Under the pieces are notes generated by a model. That model saw only the letters and a list, made by a program, of their open reading frames with translations. It was not told the DNA's origin and did not search any database. This document shows positions 16,405 to 24,948 of a stretch of 64,000 bases of DNA, in pieces. The first letter of the stretch is position 1. Each line of letters opens with the position of its first letter. Location: the NCBI RefSeq assembly GCF_043555835.1, contig NZ_JBIGHV010000004.1:496001-560000 (forward strand), in the 5' to 3' direction. Source of the DNA: Pelomonas parva. GTDB taxonomy: Bacteria > Pseudomonadota > Gammaproteobacteria > Burkholderiales > Burkholderiaceae_C. The position numbers were made by a program, and so were the translations under genes.

Positions 16405-16842
16405 ATGTCCATCCGCCATTCCCTCACCCGCTGGATCGCCCCCGCCCTGCTGGCCGCCGCCGGCCTGGCCGCCGCGCCGGCGCAGGCCACCGACATCGGC
16501 GTGTCCATCGGCTTCAGCCAGCCCGGCGTCTACGGCCGGGTCGACATCGGCCGCTACCCGCAGCCGGTGCTGGTCGCGCCGCGCCCGGTCTACATCGGCC
16601 GGCCGGTGCACCGCGAGCCCGTCTACCTGTGGGTGCCGCCGGAGCACCGCCGCGACTGGCGCCGCCATTGCCGCGCCTATGGCGCCTGCGGCGCGCCGGT
16701 GTACTTCGTGCAGGACGGCTGGTATCGCCAGCATGTCGTGGTGCACCGCGAGCGTGACCGGCATGGCCACGCCCACCACGGCCGTGGCCATGATCGCGGT
16801 CACGGGCATGGCCGGGGTCACGGCCACGGTCACAGGGACTGA
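16405..16842 (+). CDS. Exported protein with histidine-rich tail
   Basis: A 145-residue protein with a signal peptide ending near APAQA. The middle has VSIGFSQPGVYGRVDIGRYP, a proline- and valine-rich segment and YLWVPPEHRRDWRRHC, YGACGAPVYFVQDGWY, a pattern I know from unnamed exported Burkholderiales proteins. The last ~27 residues are almost all His, Gly and Arg, suggesting metal binding in the periplasm. ATG 16405 follows GAGGAG. The function is unknown. Confidence 0.75.
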   Translation: MSIRHSLTRWIAPALLAAAGLAAAPAQATDIGVSIGFSQPGVYGRVDIGRYPQPVLVAPRPVYIGRPVHREPVYLWVPPEHRRDWRRHCRAYGACGAPVYFVQDGWYRQHVVVHRERDRHGHAHHGRGHDRGHGHGRGHGHGHRD

Positions 16843-16853
16843 TCGCGCAGCAA

Positions 16854-18029
16854 TCAGCGCGCGACGCGCATCAGCCTGCCGCTGTCGGTGAGCAGCAGCA
16901 AAGCGCCGTCCGCCGCCACCGCCACGGCGCGGATGCGCTCGCCGAGGTCGGCGAACAGCATCTCGCGCGACGCGACGGAGTCGCCACTGAGCGTCAGCCG
17001 CCACAGCGCCTGGCCGGCCAGCGCGCCGACGAACAGATTGCCCTGCCACTCGGGGAACATCGCGCCGCTGTAGAAGGCGATGCCGGCCGGCGCGATGGAC
17101 GTGGGCACCCAGCTGGTCAGCGGCTCGACGAAGCGCGGCGCATGCACGCCGCCGCCGATGGCGCAGGCGGTGCCGACGGGGTCGCCGTAGTTGCAGCCGT
17201 AGCTGACCAGCGGCCAGCCGTGGTTGCCGCCGGCGCGGGCGATGTTGATCTCGTCGCCGCCCTGCGAGCCGTGCTCGCTGACCCACAGATCGCCGGTCGT
17301 CGGATGCAGCGCCGCGCCCTGCGGGTTGCGGTGGCCGATGCTCCACAGCCCCGGCAGCGCACCCGCGCCGAAGCCCGGGTTGCCGGCCGGCAGGCTGCCG
17401 TCACGGTTGATGCGCACGACCTTGCCCAGCGTCTGCGCCACGTCCTGCGCGGGGCTGCCGAGCTGGCGTTCGCCCAGCGTGATGTAGAGCGTCTTGTCCC
17501 GCGCGAAGACGAGGCGCGAGCCGTAGTGGCCCGTGCCAGTCACCTTGGGCGCCTGGCGGAAGATGACCGTCAGCCCCTGCAGCGCATTGCCGACCAGTTG
17601 GGCCCGCGCGACCGCGGTGCCGGACTTGCCTGCGTCGGCGCCGCTGCCGGGCTCGGCATAGCTGAGGTAGACGAGGGCGTTGCTGGCGTAATCCGGGTCC
17701 AGCGCCACGTCCAGCAGGCCGCCCTGGCCGGCGCTGCTGACGACCGGCCCGCCGCTGATCGGCTGGCTGCCCGAGTAGTCGGCCGCCATGCGCACGAGGC
17801 CGGCGGCACGCTGGGTGACCAGCCAGCTGCCGTCGGGCAAGGCCGCCAGGCCCCAGGGGCTGGCGAAGCGCGCCGCCTGGGCCGTGGCGCGCGCCGCTGC
17901 CGGCGCCACCACCGGTGGTGCGGGTGGCGCGGCCGGTGGTGCGTCCGCGCCGCCGCCACCTCCGCCGCAGCCCGACAGGGCGGCCAGCACGGCCAGCAGC
18001 GCCAGAACGGGGGTTGCAGTCATGCGCAT
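16854..18029 (-). CDS. PQQ-dependent sugar dehydrogenase-like lipoprotein
   Basis: A 391-residue lipoprotein: signal peptide with lipobox LSGC, then a run of glycines and a Pro/Ala linker before the catalytic domain. The GSDH/sorbosone dehydrogenase propeller shows SPWGLAALPDGSWLV, GQGGLLDVALDPDY, LWSIGHRNPQG, EHGSQGGDEIN, GGNHGWPLVSYG and PAGIAFYSG. Homologues oxidise aldoses (YliI type) using PQQ and Ca. It faces away from the DUF1800 gene, and both products share the Cys-polyglycine anchor style. The real substrate is unknown. Confidence 0.85.
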   Translation of the reverse strand: MRMTATPVLALLAVLAALSGCGGGGGGADAPPAAPPAPPVVAPAAARATAQAARFASPWGLAALPDGSWLVTQRAAGLVRMAADYSGSQPISGGPVVSSAGQGGLLDVALDPDYASNALVYLSYAEPGSGADAGKSGTAVARAQLVGNALQGLTVIFRQAPKVTGTGHYGSRLVFARDKTLYITLGERQLGSPAQDVAQTLGKVVRINRDGSLPAGNPGFGAGALPGLWSIGHRNPQGAALHPTTGDLWVSEHGSQGGDEINIARAGGNHGWPLVSYGCNYGDPVGTACAIGGGVHAPRFVEPLTSWVPTSIAPAGIAFYSGAMFPEWQGNLFVGALAGQALWRLTLSGDSVASREMLFADLGERIRAVAVAADGALLLLTDSGRLMRVAR

Positions 18030-18184
18030 GGGTGCTCCTGGGGGCCGTGAGACTTGTCACGCTACACGCAGATGCAAGCGCCGGCATGTAGCGATCGGTT
18101 AACTGCTCAGGCCAAGGGCAACTCCGCGTTACGGCACTTGCCTTCCAGCAGACATCATGCGCGGCCACTTCCGCTGCCATCCCG

Positions 18185-19927
18185 ATGCGCCTGCCCCTCC
18201 ACGCCTTCATGGCCCTGTCCCTCACCGTGCTTGCCGGCTGCGGCGGCGGTGGGGGCAGCAGCGCCAGCGCCCCGACCAACGCGCCCGCCGCCACCGAGCC
18301 GCCGCCCACCGTGCCGGCCGCGCCGCCGATGACGCAGCGCGATGCCGTCCGCCTGGCCGCGCAGGCCAGCTTCGGCGCGAGCGAGGCGATGGTCACGCAG
18401 ATGCGCACCCAGAGCGCCGCCGCCTGGGTGCAGGCCCAGGTGCAGCTGCCGCAGGCCTCGCGCTACACCGCCGGCGGCACGAGCGCCGTGCACACCGACA
18501 CCAGCGGCGTGGGCTTCTGCGACCAGCCCGCCAACAAGGGCGACCACTGCTGGCGCGACGCCTTCTCCAGCCAGCCACTGCTGTGGGACTTCTACCGCAA
18601 CGCTGTCGGCCAGCCCGACCAGTTGCGCCAGCGCATGGCCTTCGCGCTGCAGCAGATCCTGGTCGTCAGCAACCTGGAGGTGGAAGGCACCTACGGCCTG
18701 CGCCGCTACCAGAACGCGCTGCTGGACAACGCCTTCGGCAACTACCGCGACGTGCTGCGCGCGGTCGCGCTGAGCCCGGTGATGGGCGACTATCTGAACG
18801 GCGTCAACAACGACAAGGCCGCGCCCAACGAAAACTTCCCGCGCGAGCTGCTGCAGCTCTTCTCCGTGGGCACCTGCCTGCTGGAGACCGACGGCAGCCT
18901 GAAGGGCGGCCGTTGCCAGGCGACCTACGACAACACGGCGGTCCGCAACTACGCGTATGCACTGACCGGCTGGACCTATCCGGCCGGCGGCAAGTCCAAG
19001 TGGGGCTGCTCGCCCAAGGGCGCCAACTGCCGCTTCTACGACGGCGAGATGGCGCCGCTGGCCAGCCTGCACGACGGCGCCGAGCGCGCGCTGCTGGCCG
19101 GTGGCAAGAAGGCCGCCGGAAGCACGCCCGCGCAGGCGCTGGATGCCGTGCTCGACAGCCTGCTGGCCCACCCCAACATCGCGCCCTTCATCGGCAAGCA
19201 GCTCATCCAGGCGCTGGTGCGCTCCAACCCCACGACCGGCTACGTGAGCCGGGTGTCGACGGCCTTCCAGAGCGGCAGATTCAGCAGCGGCGGCATCAGC
19301 TTCGGCACCGGCCGCGCCGGCGACCTGGCCGCCACCGTGGCCGCCGTGCTGCTGGACGCCGAGGCGCGCGGCGACGCATCGCCCGGGTCATCTGGCGGCC
19401 GGCTGCGTGAGCCGGTGCTGATGATGACCGGCGTGCTGCGCGCGCTGAACGGCCGCACCGATGGCGACGCGCTCGGCTGGTGGTGGGGCGAGACGCTGCG
19501 CCAGCATGTCTTCCGCTCGCCGTCAGTCTTCAACTTCTACCCGCCCGACTACCCGGTGCCGGGCACAAAGCTGACCGGCGGCGCCTTCGGCATCCACAAC
19601 GCCAACACCTCGCTGGAGCGGCTGAATTACCTGACCTACCTGCTCAACTGGGGCGGCTCCGAGCCGGTGGCCAGCGTGCCGGGGGCGATCGGAACGAAGG
19701 TGACGCTTGACGCCTTCGATGCCGATGCGGCCGACGCCGACAAGCTCGTCGACCGCCTCGCGCTGCTGGCCCATGGCGAGCCGCTGCCCGCCGGCCCGCG
19801 CGCCAAGGTGGTGGAGGCGGTGGGCTGGTGGACGGACAAGACCGACGCCAAGACCTGGCGCGCCAACCGCGTCAGGACGGCCGCCTACCTGGTGTTCGCC
19901 GCGCCGCAGTTCCAGATCATTCGTTGA
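18185..19927 (+). CDS. DUF1800 lipoprotein
   Basis: A 580-residue protein with a lipoprotein signal (LAGC followed by polyglycine) and a full DUF1800 domain. Signatures include RLAAQASFGAS, RQRMAFALQQILVVS, PNENFPRELLQLFSVG, YALTGWTYP and FRSPSVFNFYPPDYP. DUF1800 proteins are usually encoded beside DUF1501 proteins and are secreted, but no activity is firmly established. The gene is 10 bases upstream of the DUF1501 gene, confirming the usual pair. Confidence 0.9.
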   Translation: MRLPLHAFMALSLTVLAGCGGGGGSSASAPTNAPAATEPPPTVPAAPPMTQRDAVRLAAQASFGASEAMVTQMRTQSAAAWVQAQVQLPQASRYTAGGTSAVHTDTSGVGFCDQPANKGDHCWRDAFSSQPLLWDFYRNAVGQPDQLRQRMAFALQQILVVSNLEVEGTYGLRRYQNALLDNAFGNYRDVLRAVALSPVMGDYLNGVNNDKAAPNENFPRELLQLFSVGTCLLETDGSLKGGRCQATYDNTAVRNYAYALTGWTYPAGGKSKWGCSPKGANCRFYDGEMAPLASLHDGAERALLAGGKKAAGSTPAQALDAVLDSLLAHPNIAPFIGKQLIQALVRSNPTTGYVSRVSTAFQSGRFSSGGISFGTGRAGDLAATVAAVLLDAEARGDASPGSSGGRLREPVLMMTGVLRALNGRTDGDALGWWWGETLRQHVFRSPSVFNFYPPDYPVPGTKLTGGAFGIHNANTSLERLNYLTYLLNWGGSEPVASVPGAIGTKVTLDAFDADAADADKLVDRLALLAHGEPLPAGPRAKVVEAVGWWTDKTDAKTWRANRVRTAAYLVFAAPQFQIIR

Positions 19928-19937
19928 GGGGTCATCC

Positions 19938-21350
19938 ATGTCTCACCACCACCCCTCCCTCAGCCGCCGCCGCCTGCTTGCCGGCGCCCTCGGTCTGGGC
20001 ACGCTGGGCGCCCTGGCGCCGCTGCGCTCCGCCCAGGCGGCCGACTTCAAGGCGCTCGTCTGCATCTTCCTGTACGGCGGCAACGACGGCATGAACAGCG
20101 TCGTGCCGATGGACGCCGGCCGCTACGCCGACTACGCCCGGGTGCGCGCCGGCCTGGCGCTGCCGCAGGCCAGCCTGGGCCGGCTCGGCACGAGCGATTT
20201 CGGCCTGCACCCGGCGCTGGCTGCGCTGACCCCGCTGTTCGCCGCCGGCAAGCTGGCCGTGCAGTTCAACGTCGGCCCGCTGCATGCGCCGCTGACCAAG
20301 GCCCAGTACCGCGCCGATGCCGGCCGCACGGCGCTGACGCCGCCCAGCCTGTTCTCGCACAGCGACCAGCAGGTGCTGTGGGAGAGCGCCAGCACCGACG
20401 CCCAGAGCCGCACCGGCTGGGGCGGCCGCGCGTCCGCCGCGCTGGGGCTGGTGAGCCCGGTCATCAGCGTCGGCGGCAACGGCCATTTCGGCCTGTCGGA
20501 GCTGGCCGCGCCGCTGGTGCTGCCCGGCCCGGGTGACGGCTTCGGTGCCGCCGGCTTGGCCAGCGCCGACATGACCTGGAAGCCCAATGCGCTCAAACTC
20601 GACGCGGTGAAGTCACTGGCCGAACAGTCCGCCGACACCGACCTCGCCGGCGCCCTGCAGAAGCAGCAGATCGACGCGATGGCGCTGTCCGAACAGCTCG
20701 GTCCCCTGGTCAAGCGCAAGCCCGGCGAGGCGGGCAGCAATGCCGCCATCGACGCAGCATTCGCGCCGCTGATCGTCAACGGCAATGTGTCGACGGGCCT
20801 GGGCCGGCAGCTCTACCAGGCCGCCAAGATGCTGGACGTGCGCGCCACGCTAGGCGGCAACCGGCAGATCTACTTCGCGCAGCTCGGCGGCTTCGACACG
20901 CATGGCGAGCAGATCGGCACCGACGCGCTGTCGGGCCAGCACGCCGGCCTGCTCAAGCAGTTGGGCGACGCGCTGGCCTGCTTCCAGGCGGCGCTGACGG
21001 CACTGGGCATGGCCGAGTCGGTCACCACCTTCACGCAGAGCGACTTCGGCCGCACCTTCAAGCCCAACAACAGCAACGGCACCGACCACGCCTGGGGCAA
21101 CCACCACTTCGTGCTGGGCGGCGCGGTCAAGGGTGGCTTCCATGGCCAGTACCCGGTGCTGGCGCTGGGCGGGCCGGACGATGTGGGCGTCGACAGCTGG
21201 GAGCAGCACGGCCGCTGGATTCCGACCAGCTCGGTCGACCAGTACGCGGCCACGCTGCTGGGCTGGATGGGCGCGAGCGCCGGGCAGCTGGACACGGTGT
21301 TGCCCAACCTCGCCAACTTCGGCAGCGCGCGCAGCCTGGGGTTCCTGTAG
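19938..21350 (+). CDS. DUF1501 protein, Tat-exported
   Basis: A 470-residue protein. The leader SLSRRRLLAGALGLG carries a twin-arginine motif, indicating export in folded form, probably with a metal. The DUF1501 (sulfatase/alkaline phosphatase-like) core shows FLYGGNDGMNSVVP, LHPALAALTPLF, FNVGPLHAPLT, QLGGFDTHGEQ, TQSDFGRTFKPN and DHAWGNHHFVLGG. It forms an operon with the DUF1800 lipoprotein. The biological role is unknown; an extracytoplasmic phospho- or sulfo-hydrolase is a guess from the fold. Confidence 0.9.
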   Translation: MSHHHPSLSRRRLLAGALGLGTLGALAPLRSAQAADFKALVCIFLYGGNDGMNSVVPMDAGRYADYARVRAGLALPQASLGRLGTSDFGLHPALAALTPLFAAGKLAVQFNVGPLHAPLTKAQYRADAGRTALTPPSLFSHSDQQVLWESASTDAQSRTGWGGRASAALGLVSPVISVGGNGHFGLSELAAPLVLPGPGDGFGAAGLASADMTWKPNALKLDAVKSLAEQSADTDLAGALQKQQIDAMALSEQLGPLVKRKPGEAGSNAAIDAAFAPLIVNGNVSTGLGRQLYQAAKMLDVRATLGGNRQIYFAQLGGFDTHGEQIGTDALSGQHAGLLKQLGDALACFQAALTALGMAESVTTFTQSDFGRTFKPNNSNGTDHAWGNHHFVLGGAVKGGFHGQYPVLALGGPDDVGVDSWEQHGRWIPTSSVDQYAATLLGWMGASAGQLDTVLPNLANFGSARSLGFL

Positions 21351-21416
21351 TGGCCTGAGCTTGCCGCGCTGGGCGCGTTCTTCTACTCTGGGTGCCCCGC
21401 ACACGAGGAGCGTCCG

Positions 21417-23474
21417 ATGAGCTTACCCAGCCTGGATTCACGAGTGAGCGCCATCCGCACGGTCGCGCTGGTCGGCCCCGCCGCTGCAGGCAAGACACTG
21501 CTGCTGGACGCGCTGCTGGCCCACGCCGGCGCCATTCCGCAGGCCGGCAGCATCGAGCGCGGCAGCACGGTGTCGGACCACGACCCGCTGGAGAAGCGCC
21601 TGGGCCATTCGCTGCAGTCCAGCCTCGCCCATTTCACGCACGGCGGCATTCGGGTCCACGCCATCGACACGCCCGGCGCGCCGGACTTCGTCGGCCAGGC
21701 CCTGCCCGCGCTGGAGGCGGCGGACACGGCCCTCATCGTCATCAACGCGCAGAACGGCATCGAGCTGATGGCCCAGCGCCTGCTGACGGCCGCCGGCGAG
21801 CGCGGCCTGGCGCGGCTCATCGTCGTCAACAAGATCGACGCGCCGGATGTCGACCTGCCTGCGCTGCTGGCGCAGATCCGCGAGGTGTTCGGCAAGGAAT
21901 GCCTGCCGTTGAACTTGCCGGCCGGCGGCGCCCAGCGCGTCGCCGATTGCTTCTTCGCGGCCTCGGGTGAGGCCGATTTTTCGTCTGTCGCCGACGCGCA
22001 CCGCGCGCTGGTGGAGCAGGTCGTGGAGGTCGACGCCGAGTTCGTCGAGCGCTACCTGAACGACGGCGACATCGATCCGCGCGAGCTGCACGCGCCGCTG
22101 GAACAGGCACTGCGCGAGGGCCATCTGATCCCGGTCTGCTTCTGCTCGGCCAAGACGGGCGCCGGCGTCAGCGAGCTGCTGAGCGCCATTGAGCTACTGA
22201 TGCCCAACCCGGCCGAAGGCAACCCGCCGCCTTTCCTCGAAGGCAAGGGCACCGAGCCCACGCCCTACCCGGCCACGCCCGACCCGGCCGCCCATGTGCT
22301 GGCCCATGTCTTCAAGATCGTCGCCGACCCCTACCTGGGCAAGATGGGCATCATGCGCGTGCACCAGGGCAGCATCGCCAAGGGCGGGCTGCTGTTCGTC
22401 GGCCATGCACGCAAGCCCATCCGCGTGGGCCACCTGTTCATGCTGCAGGGCGCCAAACACGTGGACGTGGACGAGGCGCTGCCCGGTGACCTGTGCGCCA
22501 TCGCCAAGGTCGACGACCTGGCCTTCGACGCCGTGCTGCACGATGCGCAGGAGGACGAGCACATCTACCTGAAACCGCTGGACTTCCCGACGCCCGTGCA
22601 CGGCCTGGCCATCAGCCCGGCGCGGCGCGGCGACGAGCAGAAGCTGTGGGAGGTGCTGGCCCGGCTGGTGGACGAGGACCCCTGCCTGCGCATCGAGCAG
22701 GCAGGCGAGACGCACCAGACGCTGGTCTACGGCCTGGGCGAGCTGCACCTGCGTCTGCTGCTGGAGCGCCTGCGCGATCTCTACAAGGGCGAGGTGCTCA
22801 CCGAGCCGCCGCGCATCGCCTACCGCGAGACCGTCTCGGCGCCGGCCGAGGGCCACTTCCGCCACAAGAAGCAGAGCGGCGGCGCCGGGCAGTTCGGCGA
22901 GGTCTACCTGCGCGTCGAGCCGTTGGCGCGCGGCGCCGGCTTCGAGTTCGTCGACGCGGTCAAGGGCGGCACCATCCCCGGCCAGTTCATGCCGGCGGTC
23001 GAGAAGGGCGTGCGCTCGGCGCTGGCCAGCGGCGTCATCGCCGGTTACCCGCTGGTCGACCTGCGCGTGGTCGTCTACGACGGCAAGCACCACTCGGTGG
23101 ACAGCAAGGAGATTGCCTTCGTCACCGCCGGCCGCCGCGCGCTGATCGAGGCCGTGAAGGAGGCCCGCCCGCTGGTACTGGAGCCCATCGTGCAGGTCGA
23201 GATCACGGCGCCCGAGCACGGCATCGGCGACATCACCGGCGACCTCGCCTCGCGCCGCGGCCAGGTCAACGGCACCCGCGCCGCCGTGCCGGGCAGCCTC
23301 ATCGTGCAAGGCCTGGCGCCGTTGGCCGAGCTGGCCAGCTACCAGACGCGGCTGAACGCGATGACGGCCGGCGAGGGGCGCTACACGCTGGTGCTGTCGC
23401 ACTACGAGGCCGTGCCGCCCAACACCCAGGCGGCGCTGGTCGGCGCGTACAAGGCGCACGACGAGAGTGACTGA
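21417..23474 (+). CDS. Elongation factor G-like GTPase
   Basis: A 685-residue translational GTPase of the EF-G-like subfamily, distinct from canonical fusA. The P-loop reads GPAAAGKTLL rather than HIDAGKTT. Other G motifs are AIDTPGAPDF and VVNKIDAP. The later EF-G domains are complete, with GELHLRLLLERL, KKQSGGAGQFGEVY and the C-terminal APEHGIGDITGDL. Such paralogues accompany the main EF-G in many bacteria with an unclear role in translation. ATG 21417 follows GAGGAG. It appears monocistronic. Confidence 0.88.
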   Translation: MSLPSLDSRVSAIRTVALVGPAAAGKTLLLDALLAHAGAIPQAGSIERGSTVSDHDPLEKRLGHSLQSSLAHFTHGGIRVHAIDTPGAPDFVGQALPALEAADTALIVINAQNGIELMAQRLLTAAGERGLARLIVVNKIDAPDVDLPALLAQIREVFGKECLPLNLPAGGAQRVADCFFAASGEADFSSVADAHRALVEQVVEVDAEFVERYLNDGDIDPRELHAPLEQALREGHLIPVCFCSAKTGAGVSELLSAIELLMPNPAEGNPPPFLEGKGTEPTPYPATPDPAAHVLAHVFKIVADPYLGKMGIMRVHQGSIAKGGLLFVGHARKPIRVGHLFMLQGAKHVDVDEALPGDLCAIAKVDDLAFDAVLHDAQEDEHIYLKPLDFPTPVHGLAISPARRGDEQKLWEVLARLVDEDPCLRIEQAGETHQTLVYGLGELHLRLLLERLRDLYKGEVLTEPPRIAYRETVSAPAEGHFRHKKQSGGAGQFGEVYLRVEPLARGAGFEFVDAVKGGTIPGQFMPAVEKGVRSALASGVIAGYPLVDLRVVVYDGKHHSVDSKEIAFVTAGRRALIEAVKEARPLVLEPIVQVEITAPEHGIGDITGDLASRRGQVNGTRAAVPGSLIVQGLAPLAELASYQTRLNAMTAGEGRYTLVLSHYEAVPPNTQAALVGAYKAHDESD

Positions 23475-23522
23475 CGGCTCGCCGGGCGGGCCCGAGGTGA
23501 AGCCGCCTTTATCATTGCGGTC

Positions 23523-24086
23523 ATGCCCAGCGCCAATCGCGACGTGGCGCAGATCCGATTGGACAACGCGCTGCGACTGTTCGAAGAGTTCGTCAGCGCC
23601 ACCATCAAACACCCCGATGCCGCCACCCTGCGTGGCCTGGAAGGGCGCTTTGCCGAGCGGCTGCAGATCCAGCCCAGCTACTGGAGCCAGATCAAGGGCC
23701 GCTCGCGTCAGATCGGCGAGCGGCTGGCGCGCCAGTTCGAGCAGCTCTGCCACAAGCCGCCCGGCTGGATGGACATCGAGCATGGCGCGGCCGCACCTGC
23801 TGCCACGGCGCCAGCACACGCAGCCCCTGCGCCGGCCGATGCCTCGCACAGCCTGCCCCAGGACGACGACGAACGCTTCATCGTCGGCCTCGTGCTGACC
23901 TACTACCGCCGCCACCCGCAGCGCGCCCGCACGCGGCTGCTGGACCTGCTCGGCGAAGTGCTCACGCCAACCGCTGCCGCACCGGCACCCGTCGCCAAAC
24001 CGGCCGCGCCCAGCCCGCAGGCCGAGCTGGACGAGTGGCGCAAGCTGCAGTCGCGCATCGCGCCGCTCAAGCCCAAGAAGCGCTGA
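23523..24086 (+). CDS. Hypothetical protein with a possible HTH
   Basis: A 187-residue protein. Residues ~40-85 (RFAERLQIQPSYWSQIKG, then RSRQIGERLARQFEQL and KPPGWMDIEH) resemble a lambda-repressor-like HTH, in which YxSQIxxGxRxIG and PPGWLD are common. A Pro/Ala-rich linker follows, then DDDERFIVGLVLTYYRRHP and a basic C-terminus. A DNA-binding regulator is plausible, but I do not recognise a named family. The start ATG 23523 has a weak ribosome site. Confidence 0.65.
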   Translation: MPSANRDVAQIRLDNALRLFEEFVSATIKHPDAATLRGLEGRFAERLQIQPSYWSQIKGRSRQIGERLARQFEQLCHKPPGWMDIEHGAAAPAATAPAHAAPAPADASHSLPQDDDERFIVGLVLTYYRRHPQRARTRLLDLLGEVLTPTAAAPAPVAKPAAPSPQAELDEWRKLQSRIAPLKPKKR

Positions 24087-24385
24087 TCCTTGCGCTGAAG
24101 CTTCGGCGCATCCGTCATTGGACGGCGCCACCCCTGCACGTTAGGGATGTTGGATAAAAACCGCTTGCGCATGAGAAACGTTTGTTTATCATTTGCGCAA
24201 GTCGTGCCGCTGAAGTTCCGCGCACACGGCGAAGTCGCACACCCCCAAGTCCCCTGACCGCCCGGCCCGGCCTGCCTCCAGCGCAAGCCCCGAGCACCCC
24301 AAACCTTGTTCGCAAATGCAGGCCCATCCCGGGTCCAGCTGCTGCATTGCCCGCCGCCCTCGCGCGGCACCCACCGGAGCCCACC
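24087..24385. other. 299-base intergenic region, partly AT-rich
   Basis: No convincing gene is seen here. The part from 24148 to 24195 is clearly richer in A and T than its surroundings and contains a large interrupted palindrome. TTGCGC (24165-24170) and TATCAT (24187-24192), 16 bases apart, could be a sigma-70 promoter for the small gene at 24386. The remainder up to the gene is GC-rich leader without an obvious structure. Confidence 0.5.
24164..24201. promoter_or_regulatory. 38-base nested palindrome over a predicted promoter
   Basis: Outer arms CTTGCGCA (24164-24171) and TGCGCAAG (24194-24201) match perfectly. Inside them TGAGAAAC and GTTTATCA form a second inverted pair with one mismatch, around the small palindrome AAACGTTT (24176-24183). 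It overlaps a candidate -35/-10 pair, which fits an operator. The binding protein is unknown. Confidence 0.5.
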
Positions 24386-24577
24386 ATGCCCCAGTTCACC
24401 TCGCCGCGCCCGATGCGCATCACCAGCCGCAAGCCGCGCAACCCGCTCGTCGCCCCGGCCCACAAACGCCAGGCCGGCCGACACCAGAGCCCCAACGACG
24501 CCCATGCGCAACGCCAGCAGGCCCGCCTCGAACTGCGAAGCCTGCTGCGCGACCGCTACCCGGACGAAAGCCCCTGA
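24386..24577 (+). CDS. Small basic hypothetical protein (63 aa)
   Basis: Starts at ATG 24386 after CCGGAG. The product is strongly basic, rich in Arg, Pro, His and Gln, with a helical second half (RQQARLELRSLLRDRYPDE). No domain is recognised. It is the first gene behind the AT-rich palindrome and may be transcribed with the next small gene. Its small size makes the call tentative. Confidence 0.5.
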   Translation: MPQFTSPRPMRITSRKPRNPLVAPAHKRQAGRHQSPNDAHAQRQQARLELRSLLRDRYPDESP

Positions 24578-24643
24578 CACCACGGCACCGCCCGCGCGCT
24601 CATCCATGTCATGAGGGCCGGCCGGTGCCACGAGGAGACCCTC

Positions 24644-24883
24644 ATGAGATTGATCGAACTGCGCGGCCCCGATGCCGCCGAAACACACGACGTCTGGGCC
24701 CGCCGCTGGGCCCGCATCAAGCGCGCGGCCCGCGCGATCCGGCTGGTGTTCTCGCCGGTATATCGCAGGCGCCGCCGCGCCCGCAGCCAGCTGGAGTTCT
24801 ACGCCGAAGCCGGTGCGCCCGAAGGCGCGCTGTATCTCGACGGCCAGTTGATTGCGCAGCTGGACGGCATCCGCAGGTTGTGA
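24644..24883 (+). CDS. Small basic hypothetical protein (79 aa)
   Basis: ATG 24644 (MRLIELRGPD) follows a good AGGAG at 7-8 bases. The middle is very rich in arginine (RRWARIKRAARAIRL, then YRRRRRARSQLEFY), followed by a short beta-like end (GALYLDGQLIAQLDGI). It may bind nucleic acid or membrane. No family is recognised. Confidence 0.55.
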   Translation: MRLIELRGPDAAETHDVWARRWARIKRAARAIRLVFSPVYRRRRRARSQLEFYAEAGAPEGALYLDGQLIAQLDGIRRL

Positions 24884-24948
24884 ATTGATGCGCCAACCGG
24901 GGTCTCATGCGACGAGCATGGGGCCCCGCACAGGCCTAGCATCGGGCC

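Noticed and set aside
13746..16757. Open frame of about 1003 codons on the plus strand
   Set aside because: It is antisense to the PAS-GGDEF-EAL gene, whose motifs are intact, and overlaps the exported protein gene in another frame.
16839..16862. Weak stem CTGAT/ATCAG between convergent genes
   Set aside because: Five-base arms and no T-tract; too weak to call a terminator.
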